NCBI RefSeq assembly: GCF_040954835.1
Contig: NC_090696.1
Coordinates: 72,167,722 to 72,231,721 of the forward strand
Length of the DNA: 64,000 bases
Source of the DNA: Lepisosteus oculatus
Lineage: Eukaryota; Chordata; Actinopteri; Semionotiformes; Lepisosteidae
Direction: 5' to 3'
Each line of letters opens with the position of its first letter. Within the stretch, counting starts at the first letter, position 1. Position numbers and translations under genes: made by a program. Below the pieces are notes generated by a model. The model searched no databases and was not told the DNA's origin. It was given only the letters and a program-made list of their open reading frames with translations. Positions 1 through 11,456 of the stretch are shown piece by piece.

Positions 1-119
1 CCAGCTGGTGTACGGCCTGCCGGGGGATTTTGATCAATTTTTCATTTAGACCAGCGAATCGTGGCCAGTGAGCATAACTGTCCCCCTTTTGCCTCTCCCT
101 TTTCTCCCCTTTCTTTCAG

Positions 120-208
120 TGCGCCCTTGAAAGCGTCGCAGGAAGCGCGACACCCGTGGGAGAGCAGAATCGCGGTTTCGCCTTCCGCTCTGTCCCGCGC
201 GGAGCCGA
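120..208 (+). other. ppm1k: 5' UTR part of the first PPM1K coding exon
   Basis: A long pyrimidine tract (about 81-116) ends in a CAG at 117-119, a strong splice acceptor. The exon holding the start codon therefore probably begins at 120, after an untranslated first exon that lies to the left of this window. The 89 bases before the ATG at 209 would be 5' UTR. The acceptor is seen directly; the upstream exon is inferred. Confidence 0.55.
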
Positions 209-3200
209 GTGATGTCAGTAGGCGCACTGATCAATCTGCTCAGGCCCGGCGGATTGCAAGTGCGGAGCCGGGCGCTGTTGACGACGTCCAGGCGCCTGCA
301 GGAGGACAGGCATCACTTCCACTGCGTTTCCCCCGCCAGGCTCAGCAATTCCAGGTTCGACCCGGATGGCAGCGGCCGCCCCACCACCTGGGATGCCTTC
401 GGGATCTGGGATAACCGGATCGACGAGCCCATCCTGATGCCCTCCAGCATCAAATACGGCAAGCCCATCCCCAAAGTGAGCGTGTCCAAGGTGGGCTGTG
501 CCTCGCAGATTGGCAAGCGCAGGGAGAATGAGGACCGCTTCCAGGTGTCGCAGATGACCGAGAACGTTCTCTATTTCGCAGTGTATGATGGGCATGGGGG
601 GCCAGTGGCTGCCGACTTCTGCAACAAGTTCATGGAGAAATACATCCAGTAGGTCTCCTACGCTGACGCGCCTTCTTGATTGTTTTTTTTTGTCCCCTCC
701 TTCATTTAATTTTGGTGTCCTCGTACGTTTCCTCTTCAACGTGAATCAGCAGGAGCAGATGTGTCGCTGATTGCTGTTCTAGTCCTCCCCGTCGCGTGAA
801 ACCTGAGCTTTGTTAGTGGGCCTGAAGGAAGGTTCCTGAGAGATGGTTAAAAGAGGAAAAGCAATACAGTGTAGGTCGCACCACTTTTTCCTATAATGAG
901 CATCAGAGTCAAAGTGAAGCCCAGTTCCAGGCAGCTGTCTTGTTTGGAATTTGTCTTGCAGTATGTGTGTTACTATTCTACACAGACACAGTGTGTGTGA
1001 GAGTGTGGTACTGCTCCTCACAGACACAGTGTGTGTGAGAGTGTGGTACTGCTCCTCACAGACACAGTGTGTGTGAGAGTGTGGTACTGCTCCTCACAGA
1101 CACAGTGTGTGTGAGAGTGTGGTACTGCTCCTCACAGACACAATGTGTGTGAGTTTTGTCTTGCTTGTATTGCTCTTACATGCAGTATTTTACTGTGTTC
1201 TCATCCCACTGGTGTAGGTGTAGGTGGTGTACTCCCATAGAGTTGTGCAATGCGCTTGGACAGTTTCATTTCTGACTGGTAGAAAAGATTAGTTCAGTCT
1301 TAGGGCACATGACCATTCCACCTGAGATTTTAGACATTTTTCTTAACCAGTACTTATATATATATATTCCAAGATAATCTAGAAAGACAGGGCAATGCAA
1401 AACATTGTAGAAGAGATTTAAGATGTGTGTGGCTCAGGCTAGGGCTCAGAGATTGGTGAACGGATTCACTCCATGCTTGTGCAGGCTGTGTGAGAGGAAT
1501 GGAACAGTATTCTACAAGAAAGGGCAACCTGCTGCCAGAAGCATTCACTGCATATGCACAGTTTGTATTGCTTGCAACAGTGTGCATATAGACTCCTATC
1601 CTGTCATTTCCACAGAAAGACTCCTGGCTGATGATAAATATTAAACAGACCAACGAATTAACCTGTGGCACGTCTGTTCAATAAAATGTCAATGCAGTGC
1701 AATGTTTTTGCCATTTTCTTCATAGTAACTATGTGAATTTGCTGCAGTTATAAGTGATGTTTCTTTCGAAGTTCAGTATATAATGAATTTCCATCCTTTG
1801 TTCTTATTTTCCATACTCTCCATGTTGTACGTCTATTCCATTAATAGCCGTAGAAACTGGAGTATGCCATTAACATAGTCAGCACTTCTATATGTTGGAA
1901 ATAAACAGGAAAATGTCTGATATAGAAATACACGGTTCTCTATTTTACAGCCTTCTGGGCTGGCTCAGAATGTGAATCTTGGTGTGATGGATACGCCTGG
2001 AATAAAAACTGCTCCTCGCACATTTGTTGGGATATTTTATTTACTTGTGCATGAACCTTTGCCATTTTAGAGATCTGGTAGCAGAAGAGGAGAATCTGGA
2101 GGTGGTTTTGGCCAAAGCATTCCTGGAAATTGATAAAGCCCTGGCAAGACACGTGCACCTCTCTGCTGATGGTATGTATGAAGAAAAGCATCTTGCTACT
2201 GTGACGAATGAGTTGGTAAACCCACAGTTAGGAAAGAAATGTTGTGTCTTATAGTTTGGTGGTTTATATACACATGCAGTAATCTGATATATGAATGAGA
2301 ATTTATCTGGTAGTTTGCAAGGGGTTTTCTGGCTGCTGTGAACTAAAGGCTCTATGTAGCCTTTAAAACCTGATTCAGGCCACCGTCATTTCATTCAACA
2401 GTTTACATTGCTGCAAAAATATCCTCTTTAGTAGTTTACAAAAATAATGTTCTAACAAATCTTAAACTGCTGATGTCATACAGCAAAGCAAACTTGTATT
2501 CACAGTCTGCAGTACGAGCAGACATTGGCAGTACAACTGTGTTGCGCTATGTCTGGCTGTCACGGGAGACATTCCTGTAAATTTTGAAGGGGAGGGTAGA
2601 TGATTTAGCCAATAAAAAATAATACCTTTTTTACCTACTTTACGTTTATATCAAAGATAAAAAACTGATGTTTCAGTCATTAGCAAAGGTTCCCTCGGAA
2701 TATAGAAAGCTATTCCAGCTAAAATGTCAAAATGGTTTTTCTGTAGGGATTTTCAGTAAACGTTTTAAATTTAATCATGGCATTAAAAACAGCTTATTCG
2801 TAAATAATTGCATCTGTTTTAAAGAAAGAAGGATACTGTGTTTTTTATTATCCTGCCACAGTGTAGCACTGTGTAGCTATGGGATACAGGGTTACTCAGT
2901 GTCATGCAGTAGAAGAGCACTGTGCTGGAATGCTCTTGCAATGCTTTTTGTGCTTAACAACTGGTTGAGAATGTTCCTTTGTCTAACCTTGCAATCCCTG
3001 TGATTTGATTTTAATTAGAAGCGTTTATGTTTACACTTAAAGCTGATTCTTTCGAACTGCAGAGTTAATATCTCTTATGACTCTTAACACATGATAGGAA
3101 TGAATGTGCTACTACAGTTTACATATGGAAATATGACACTACAGTACACAGAGATTTCTTATATTGGGGATATCTGTGACATTTCTGTACCCACTTTCTT

Positions 3201-6200
3201 TTTTCTGTTCAGTTTGTACATTGAAACCACATTGACTCAATTATCCTGACATACTGTACATTTCACAGATACTACAGTATGTCTGCATTGAACTGTACAT
3301 AAAGATCAAGCACCATTTTGTCTACTATACATAGTTTATGAAAGATACATGGTCTTTAATTTTTGCTTGTTTTTATATGGATATGTTCATAATAACTTTC
3401 TAAAGCTTAAAATGAAGCACAATGCACTAGTTTCAGACAGTCCATACTTCTAAAATACTATTTTTTGGCTGATAAAAGACAAATACATCATTTATTTACG
3501 TAGTGTGTTAACTGAATTGTTGTTGTTATTATTTCATTGCTGTTTTATTCTCATGTCACTACTGACACAACACTGTACCCTAAATTCACTCCCTCTGGCT
3601 TTGCAACAAAACAGACTAAAGTGATCTATACTGGTGTTGCTCCTAATGATCTAATAAGCAGCAGCAGGCAGAGAATGGCTAATGCAAGGGTTGCCAACTA
3701 AGGGGTACAAGTCCTGAGAATGTCCTTGTGTGGCGTGATGGACTGTTAGGCACTCGTAGCTCTCTGAAACTTTAACAGATGGGTTTGTGTCTTGTGCGTT
3801 TCCCAAACACATCAAAGCCCAATTTCGATCATGTTTATTGTTGCTTGGTCAGGAGTGTTAAGTGCACTCCATTTCTGATTTGCATGGTTGTGGAGAAACA
3901 ATACGGCCAACAGCCACAATTTCTTCCCCCTAATGCACTTTTCTGAGTTACAATACAATAAGTAGCTTCGTGCTGCTTTTAGGGGGTCTCATGAGTCTCC
4001 AGTCTTATTATAAAGAGCGCTGGGTAGATCTTACTTGATTTTTAGATTAAATTATTGAAAATAATATACTCCTTCTTAAATTGGAGCCAGCCTCTAAAGT
4101 TGTAAATGTTTTCCATGGAGACTGGATTTAGGACAGGGAATTAGACTCTCACGAGAAATCCTGTAAACAATACTTCCACCTTGGAAAGCCTGTTACGAAC
4201 CTCTACTGCACATCCGCCCTCAGGAGAGTGCTGCTGCAGGCAGCAGATGGGAAATCGATCTTCCTCCGCACTCCGGAGAAGTTCTGGGGGGGTTGGCAAC
4301 CCTAGTAGTCCTTCTTTGGCAGCTCTTACTACCCCTGTGTTAAAGATGTTTTTTAAAAATCTTATTTTACTAATTTGTCTAAAATGTTTGGCCGGAATCG
4401 GCGCGTGAAATTTCCTATTTGCCTCTGTGTGCGTGTTATTTGTAGCAGAGCTGCTGACCAGCTTACAGTCTCTAGAGTTGGAGGCCACGGACACTTTTTT
4501 GGTGGGCTTCAGTGGGAGGAGAACTGCTTTATTTTGTCCCAGGTGAAGGAGTCCAGCGGTTCCTAACCTGGACTACTGGAAGGTTCCTCATCTTTTCTCT
4601 CTCTCACACTGTAGTTGAGATGACACATGCAGTAGTAAATGCCCAGTGAGTGTTAAGATCTTTCTTAAACAACAAAAAAAAAGCCATTAGCTTTCTAATA
4701 CCAACTGTCAAGCAAATGATAAGTTTGATAAAAGTACAGTAATTGTCTTTTTATTTTCTTTTAAATTATGCAGAATCCTACTTTTAATCTGACTTGGCAC
4801 TGTAGTTGTACTGCGACTCTTGTTGTCATAGAAACTGCCACTCTGCTGTGTTCATGCATGGAGAGTTCTGATTGGCAGCTGCTGCAGTGACTATCTCCTC
4901 AGAGGAAGTGAAGGCATTTCCAATGGCTTCGAAATCCACGACTCCCCCATACCTGTAATTCAGCCTTGACACCGTATTTTGTCTTCAGTTTCCCTGGTGT
5001 TTTGTTGAGAATGTTTGTGTGCCAGATCCCCTTGACAACTCTGTCGTCTCCATGTAAAGATTATGGAGCTGTCTTGGAAACAACTGAAAGGCAGTAGAAC
5101 ACTTATCATTTGATCACGTCAGCACTTATCATCATCAATTCAACTTGATGACTAGATTCACACAGCTTAGAGCAGGCCCTTGACATACATCTGGAGACAT
5201 ATTGTTCACACAAGGAAGACGGCACAATAAATTTAATCCAAACATTTCTCATGTCTGTCCGCAATATTCTATACAATTGCCCAACAGGCCTGTGTGCTTA
5301 CAATATGCTTTATACTTGGTGCATAATTTACCTCAACACTAGAACATTATATCATCCCCTTTGAACTAATCATTATAAGACAGCATCATGTAAAATAAAG
5401 TAGAAGGTATAATGATAATACCATAATACCTAAGGTTCTTGGAAAACTGAAAAAAACTGTTCTTAGTTGCTGTCCAAGGGGTGTGCTATGAGTCATTGTA
5501 TTGTCCAGTATTGTACATCTATCCATCCAGTCTTGACACCCTGTGAGCTACATTATTGTCAGCTTCCATTCGCCTGCTCCACCCCACCTTTGGACCACAA
5601 CTTTTGGAATTAGTCTGTCCTGCTGCATAAATGTAACTACAGTACATGTTACCGCTGTTTTGTCTGCAGTGAGACATAAACTGGCTTATTTTTATAAGGA
5701 GACATGAACTCCTTCCAAACTGGCACTGGCAGTTTCTATGACACTAGTAGAAGAGTGACAGTTTAGATGAGTAGTTGGATAATTACGATGTCTTGCAAGA
5801 GACCTGTTGCCCTGGCTGACATTTCTCCTTCTGCTCCCTCTCTTCCCTTAGGTCTACTAAGCAAGAGTGGGCAGTTTTATTGCTGATGTTAATGCTGTGA
5901 AGTGACAACGAACAAAATGGATAATAATGTTGATCTAAGAAGGAAGGCTCATGTTTCAGTTTTGGCCTGCTTCACTGAGAAAATTAGCTTGATAGTTTCT
6001 AGTAGTACCTTATAAAAAGGGCTTGCCAGAAAAAAAAAAGTGGTCAGCAGTTTTTGTGGCAGCCTAACTAGATTCAAGACAAACTGGTAATCCAGCACAG
6101 CATGGTGTGGACATCCGACCTTTCTTTAAACCTTTAACAGTATCGGTAATCAGAAACAAATTATAAATTATTTAATGGTAGGGCATATTGTAAAATACTT

Positions 6201-9200
6201 CAGTATCACTTTTTCACCATGAACAACATCTATTATACATAATGTAGCGAACTCTTGTCTGAGGCTTGATTGCCACTGATGTGATTTAAGATACTCATCA
6301 GTTTTATTGGGTAGCTGCTAAATTCCTGTTTTAAGGAAATTCTCCTCCTCTTCCTTTCTTACTCAGTCTGATGCTGTGCATTTTTCCTTTGATGGGGTTA
6401 TCTACGTTAAGACTCACTGTATGTGCTGAAGGAAGTAAGACATTTTGTATAGGTGTTAGGTTACTTTTTAGGGGTTCTAAAATATTTTTATAGCCCTCCA
6501 AATCTGCACAGCTCTTTAATATCCAGGTCACGACAGGCAGTGTTCATTCTAGGTTTTCACAAGGATAATAAATCCCTTGTAATCTTAATAAGGAGTAAAT
6601 GTGTCTTTGCTTTGTGTCCATTATAAAGCTGTTACCCTCACGCTGGTGGGTAATATTCTTATTTTAATCAGTCATTGATTTTTTCAATGTGGCCTAACTA
6701 GAGCATTCAGCTACATTAATGTTATAGGTATGGTGCAGTACCATATTTCTTAGTTAAATGGGCCAATTAACATCCTGCAGTAAAAACGCCTGCTCTTAAC
6801 TAACTTATACAGTTATATCTTTGCTTTCTTTTTCTAAAATTCAACACCTTAGTGATTTTGTTTTCTTAACATAGTGTAACCCACATTTTTCTCACCATCC
6901 TTCCACCTGTTTTACATCAGGGTTTAAAGATGCTACCTTTCCACTTAATTACTTAATTCAGTAGTGTGGCGAGTTCACGATATTGGAAAGCAGATAAATC
7001 TTTTGAAAAGTAGTACGTTCTAATGAAAGGGTTAAAAATAGAGGACAATTCAACTTCAACTGTTGTTTGCCATCACTGTGCATTAATTTGCTGTGATGGG
7101 TCTGAAGGACTGAGTTATTAATTTGATCAATAAGTGGCAGTATTCTTTCCCATATAACACCCCAGCCGTTCCACAATTGTTTTAATACCTAACACTAGTA
7201 CATTTATCAAAGAAAAGCTGATTTGTCAGTCTGATTATCTAATTGAATTACCTTTTCAATAATACCCCCGGAAACCAAGGCAGGAAAGTCCACACTAGGT
7301 TCTGCACTGCACTAGGCCTGAGTGCCTGTAATTTCCGGGCCCACTTATTTAGTTTAAAGCGCAGAACTGGAGATGAACTCTTTGGGAGGAAGAGATGCGA
7401 AATGATCAATCAGCTCACGATGGCTCCTTGTTGTAACACGGCTGCACCTGTCCCAAACCCTGGTGTAAACGTTTCCTTTCAAACCTTTAGGCCACCCTCG
7501 AGGTAGTGTGCATGCATTCTTTGCCTCTTGAATTAAGAGCTCCTCTGAATCTACTTTTAATCTGTTAACACTCCCTCGACCCCCGCCCCTCCCTCCCCCA
7601 GCCCTCGTTTTGTTTGGTCTCGTTTTTGGTTGTGTTGTCTCTTGGCGCGGCTCTGACAGAGCTGTTTGAGGCCGTGCTGTTGCGCCCCTGCTGGAGCGCG
7701 GGCAGGCCCCCCCCCGCCCCCGCTGACCGGCCTGCGTCTCTGCCTCCAGCCTCCCTGCTGAGCGCTGGCACCACAGCCACCGTGGCCCTGCTGCGAGACG
7801 GGATCGAGCTGGTGGTGGCCAGCGTGGGGGACAGCCGGGCCCTGCTGTGCCGCAAGGGGAAGGCCTACAAGCTGACGGTGGACCACACTCCGGAGAGGAA
7901 GGACGAGAAGGACAGGTCGGGGGGGGGGGCGGGCGTCCCGCCTTGGAATTCGTTCACGGCCGACCCGCAGGGGCTGTGGGGCCTTCGCCGCCGCAGCGAT
8001 TTAAAGCCTGTGTTTGTATCCAGCTCTGCCAGGGGATGTGGGGAGTTAGGGCACAAAATCGGGGCCGAAGGCACGGGCACAGCAGGATGCCCGCTGGAGC
8101 AATAGGGTGCTTGGGAAGCTGAAGGCAGGAGAAATAATTAACCCAAATCAAAATGAACTGCACAGCCTCTAGAACCGCCTCTCGGGAGGCAGATCTACGC
8201 TGCCTTGCGTGTATTCAGGCCCTGAGTGGCTTTTTTTCACATCCTGCTGCTTTAGAGCTTGCAGCAGTGATGCTTTGAAATTGCAGTCAATATTTTTTAT
8301 ACTCCCAGCCGATTATACATATTCAAAATTTAAAAAAAAAGTATGAAGCCACTATATCATTAATGTGGAACAATCACAACGGCATTGTATTCAAATCCTC
8401 TGCGGTGGCAAACCTAAATTTATCTTAAAAATGTACCTTAATGAGCTGCACAATAGCTGAGTGGCCTCTCTCCGTGTGCAATAGTAATGATTCACATGAT
8501 TTAGCAATAAATACACCTGTCCCTGTAGAATGCAGCATTTCGATGACATGTTTCTTGCAATTACAGCAGCAGTGTTCTTTTTCAAGTCACCTAACTGAAA
8601 AGACATTACACTCAAATAACATATTTCCTGAGGTATACAATGGCCTTACAGTAACACCCATCTTTTTATCTATATCTCTCATTTGCAGTTGTCTTTCTGG
8701 GAGACACTGCGCTCTAGATCAGCTTTATATGAGTAAGCAAATGTTGTCTGAGTACAGATAACTTTACAGTGCACATTAACGCAGTTCTCACAATTTTAGT
8801 CCTTGAGTGGTTTAACCCAAACGCTTTAGTCCTCTCTGAATGCATGTAAAACATTTGCGCTTGCATAGTCTTCATGCTTTTTGAGTTTTTGAGTCTTACA
8901 ATTTGTAAGAACAGTGACAGAGACTTTATCTCTGATTCTCTTCTGAGATGTTAGACTATTTTGCTGTTCTTTGTTGTAAAAATACATGCCCCCATTTCTA
9001 AAGCTGCACGCTAAGTTTCCTGGAATATTCCCCAAAAAAGACAGTGTCACTGGTAAATTAAACTGAAAGATCTAAGCAAATTCTGACCATCTTCATATTA
9101 TTTTAGTATTATGAGACAAAGAAAAGTTGTGAACGTAATGGGGCAATTTTGGAAATGAGAGTTGGAATCTGGAAAGGATGGGTTCAGTTCAGTTTGTCAA

Positions 9201-11456
9201 ATGCACAAAGTGCGATGAGATGCTTACTTGCAAGCATGCTCCAATACAAAGACATCAAGGAAACACCAAAACGTAAACACAGAACAGAACAGCCGCCGCA
9301 ACAACAATAAAGTTAAATAACATACAACTTAAACACAAGTCAGCACGAACTGTGCAAAAAAAATCAACCCATCAGCATGGGTCAGTGTTTGAGGCAGAGA
9401 TTACTGATCTGGCAGCCTGCAGTTTTTCTAATGTGCGTCGTTGTATTCTGTTATTTAGGATAAAAAAGAGTGGTGGCTTTGTGGCCTGGAACAGCCTTGG
9501 GCAGCCTCACGTCAATGGCAGGCTGGCCATGACCCGAAGCATTGGGGACTTTGACTTGAAGCGTATAGGAGTGATCGCGGAGCCTGAGACCAAGAGGATT
9601 ACGGTGAGTCTTACGTGTGCTTGGTGGGGAGTATGTTTTCTCTGCTGGGGTTTCTCCTGATATTAAGGCAGCTTTAGACAGCTCACATTCTTGCGGCGAA
9701 GGTCACGCTAACGCTGGTGGTTCCAGTCTTATCGCTGGCCGTCACGGCCCAGAAGAACTCAGATTCGTGTTTCACCTTGGAGTTGTATTTTTTCGACTTG
9801 GTAATATATTAATAATTGCATACTGTACATACAGACGGGTCTCACTTTGTCCACATCTAAAACCCAGCACCCGCTTGGGTGACAGGTGGCAGCCATTATC
9901 TGCCAGCAGCCCCAGTACACAGCAGAACAGGTGGCTCAAGTGAGAAACTGCTTCAGCGGCTCAGCTAAGGAGGAACTTTAGGCAGGCAAGATTGTGTGAG
10001 ATCAGAATGGGAAATTTAGCCAGGACAACAAGCAATCAAGACCTTGATTTGGCACCTCCTACAGCACAGTGCCTTTTCACCATACTTGGGCATTGGTTTG
10101 GAAACACTGATTCTTCGGGAGCAGTGCCAGCTACACAGCATCAAGCTGACTTTCCTCTAGAGATCTCCCATCCCAGTACTCGCTGAGCTCAGCCTTGTTT
10201 CTGAGATCTGACAAGATCAGGCTCCAAGTTGGAAATGCTGCTGTCACTCCTGAGTTTAATATTTATCAACTTTTTTGATGGATGATAGTTATTTCAACGT
10301 TCGATGCATAGTGCATGTTGTCATCTGCCGTTACAAGAAAGGAGAAAAACAAACTGAATTGTGAGTGTGAGATTGTATTATTTTTCCATGGTGGCTTAAG
10401 GATAACTAAAGTAGGACGTGATTTTTAAATCTCTTCAGCTGCATCATGCTCACGACTCCTTCCTGGCACTGACCACAGACGGGATCAACTTCATCATGAA
10501 CAGCCAGGAGATCTGCGATGTCATCAATCAGTGCCATGACCCCACAGAAGCCGCTCAGGTTATCTCTGAACAGGTGAGAGTGAGTAAGCCCAGGTTCCAA
10601 GACAGCTGTTCCGCACGACTTGTCCTTAACTTCAAAATTCATGTTTCAGTTCAGTAATCTTTCTGGTGCACACACTTTAAGGATGGAATTAGCACTTTGG
10701 TAATCAGCTTTACAACTGCATGAGAAGATCAAGAACTATATACTATATACTGTACTATATACTATATACACTGTCCACTACACTGTTCATTGCCAAGCTG
10801 CATGCTATTTGGCAAGCCAACCTGTGCCTTACAAGAATCTTAGCACTGACTGGAGAAGTGTTCTGTCTCTCACTGACAGTACTGCAAGCGCCAACAGGCA
10901 GCTGGCCAACTATCCCAGGGTGCACTGCTGTACAGCAAGCTTTTGTTAGCCGGGCCATCGCAAGCTTCTCTGCCCCATTGAGTGAGACGCAAGAGGCTTA
11001 GTCAGTTGTGAGCTGCTCAGCTTATGACGGAGCTCACGCCAAAACCAGTCAAGTCTAGACTGTGGGGCTTACAGTCAATGCCACCTTTAATGATTAAGCC
11101 ATTTGTACACGACCTTTGCACATGATAGATGTATTGATGTATACTCGGCATTTAATGTGACTGACAACTTGAACCTCATGTCACGTCTGATACGTAATGA
11201 TATGACCTGATCGATGTTATTGGCTGTTGTATCTGATGTAATAGTTAAGGGGAGGGGAAGTAACCCCTGAAATTCAAGGCCCAAGTTCCTGCCAGGCTCT
11301 GGTTATGTCTGTTCCCTCTCCCAGGCCCTCCAGTATGGCTCGGAAGACAACAGCACCATAATCGTCGTGCCGTTCGGCGCGTGGGGGAAGCAGAAGGGCT
11401 CGGACGTCAGCTTCTCCTTCAGCCGGAGCTTCGTCTCCAGTGGAAGATGGGCCTGA
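209..11456 (+). CDS. ppm1k: PPM1K, mitochondrial PP2C-family protein phosphatase
   Basis: Coding exons are 209-648, 2071-2171, 7750-7915, 9459-9603, 10439-10573 and 11325-11456. They join in frame to 372 codons plus stop, the length I recall for mammalian PPM1K. The N-terminus ([14 protein letters not shown], then Arg-rich) fits a mitochondrial targeting peptide. PP2C signatures appear in order: [14 protein letters not shown] (about residue 126), [32 protein letters not shown] and [13 protein letters not shown]. The metal-binding Asp residues of YDGHGG and TTDG are present. The known role of this family member is a Mn/Mg-dependent Ser/Thr phosphatase in the mitochondrial matrix. It dephosphorylates the branched-chain alpha-ketoacid dehydrogenase E1alpha subunit and so activates BCAA breakdown. 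Donors and acceptors are canonical; intron 1 is phase 2 (donor GTAGGT inside codon Q147). No frameshift or missing key residue is seen. The start choice rests on similarity to the family N-terminus. Confidence 0.96.
649..2070 (+). other. ppm1k: PPM1K intron 1
   Basis: This 1.4 kb intron carries a 38-bp minisatellite (listed separately). Apart from that I see only AT-rich sequence without recognisable genes. Confidence 0.85.
981..1153. repeat. 38-bp tandem repeat, about 4.5 copies
   Basis: The unit begins CACAGACACAGTGTGTGTGA and ends GGTACTGCTCCT. Copies start at 981, 1019, 1057, 1095 and 1133, the last one partial and with a G-to-A change. Full copies are virtually identical, which suggests recent expansion. 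It lies in PPM1K intron 1. Confidence 0.97.
2172..7749 (+). other. ppm1k: PPM1K intron 2, no gene recognised
   Basis: This is the largest PPM1K intron at 5.6 kb. It is AT-rich with many TACAGTA/TACTGTA words. The open frames inside it are short and lack splice context or recognisable motifs. I see no RNA gene and no clear transposon. Confidence 0.8.
7916..9458 (+). other. ppm1k: PPM1K intron 3 with a possible LINE-tail remnant
   Basis: The donor AG|GTCGGG is followed by a GC-rich stretch to about 8100, then AT-rich DNA. Around 9180-9345 there is a run beginning GTTCAGTTCAGTTTGTCAAA and containing AACAACAATAAAG. It resembles the 3' tail region of the LINE at 55157-56693, but the match is only suggestive. 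Confidence 0.6.
9604..10438 (+). other. ppm1k: PPM1K intron 4 carrying a 5S-like repeat
   Basis: About 830 bp, largely occupied by a dispersed repeat (roughly 9970-10250) that includes the 5S rRNA-like block listed separately. Nothing coding is seen. Confidence 0.7.
10161..10230 (-). repeat. 5S rRNA-derived block inside a dispersed repeat
   Basis: Read on the minus strand this stretch contains GAGCCTGATCTTGTCAGATC, then CTCAGAA, then AGTACTGGGATGGGAGA. These align with the vertebrate 5S words GCCCGATCTCGTCTGATCTC, CTCGGAA and AGTACTTGGATGGGAGA. The middle (A-box/IE region) is rearranged and the ends do not match 5S, so it is not a functional 5S gene. The flanks (such as CACCTCCTACAGCACAGTGC on the plus strand near 10046) look like the rest of a 5S-headed SINE or composite repeat. 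Confidence 0.55.
10574..11324 (+). other. ppm1k: PPM1K intron 5
   Basis: About 750 bp. The only structure seen is a short ACTATATACT-type repeat at roughly 10735-10770. Confidence 0.75.

Noticed and set aside
215-739. A 174-codon minus-strand frame over PPM1K exon 1
   Set aside because: Antisense shadow of a GC-rich coding exon that matches PPM1K on the plus strand.
10161-10230. A 5S rRNA gene
   Set aside because: Only two blocks match; the internal control region is scrambled and both ends diverge, so it is a repeat-borne remnant.
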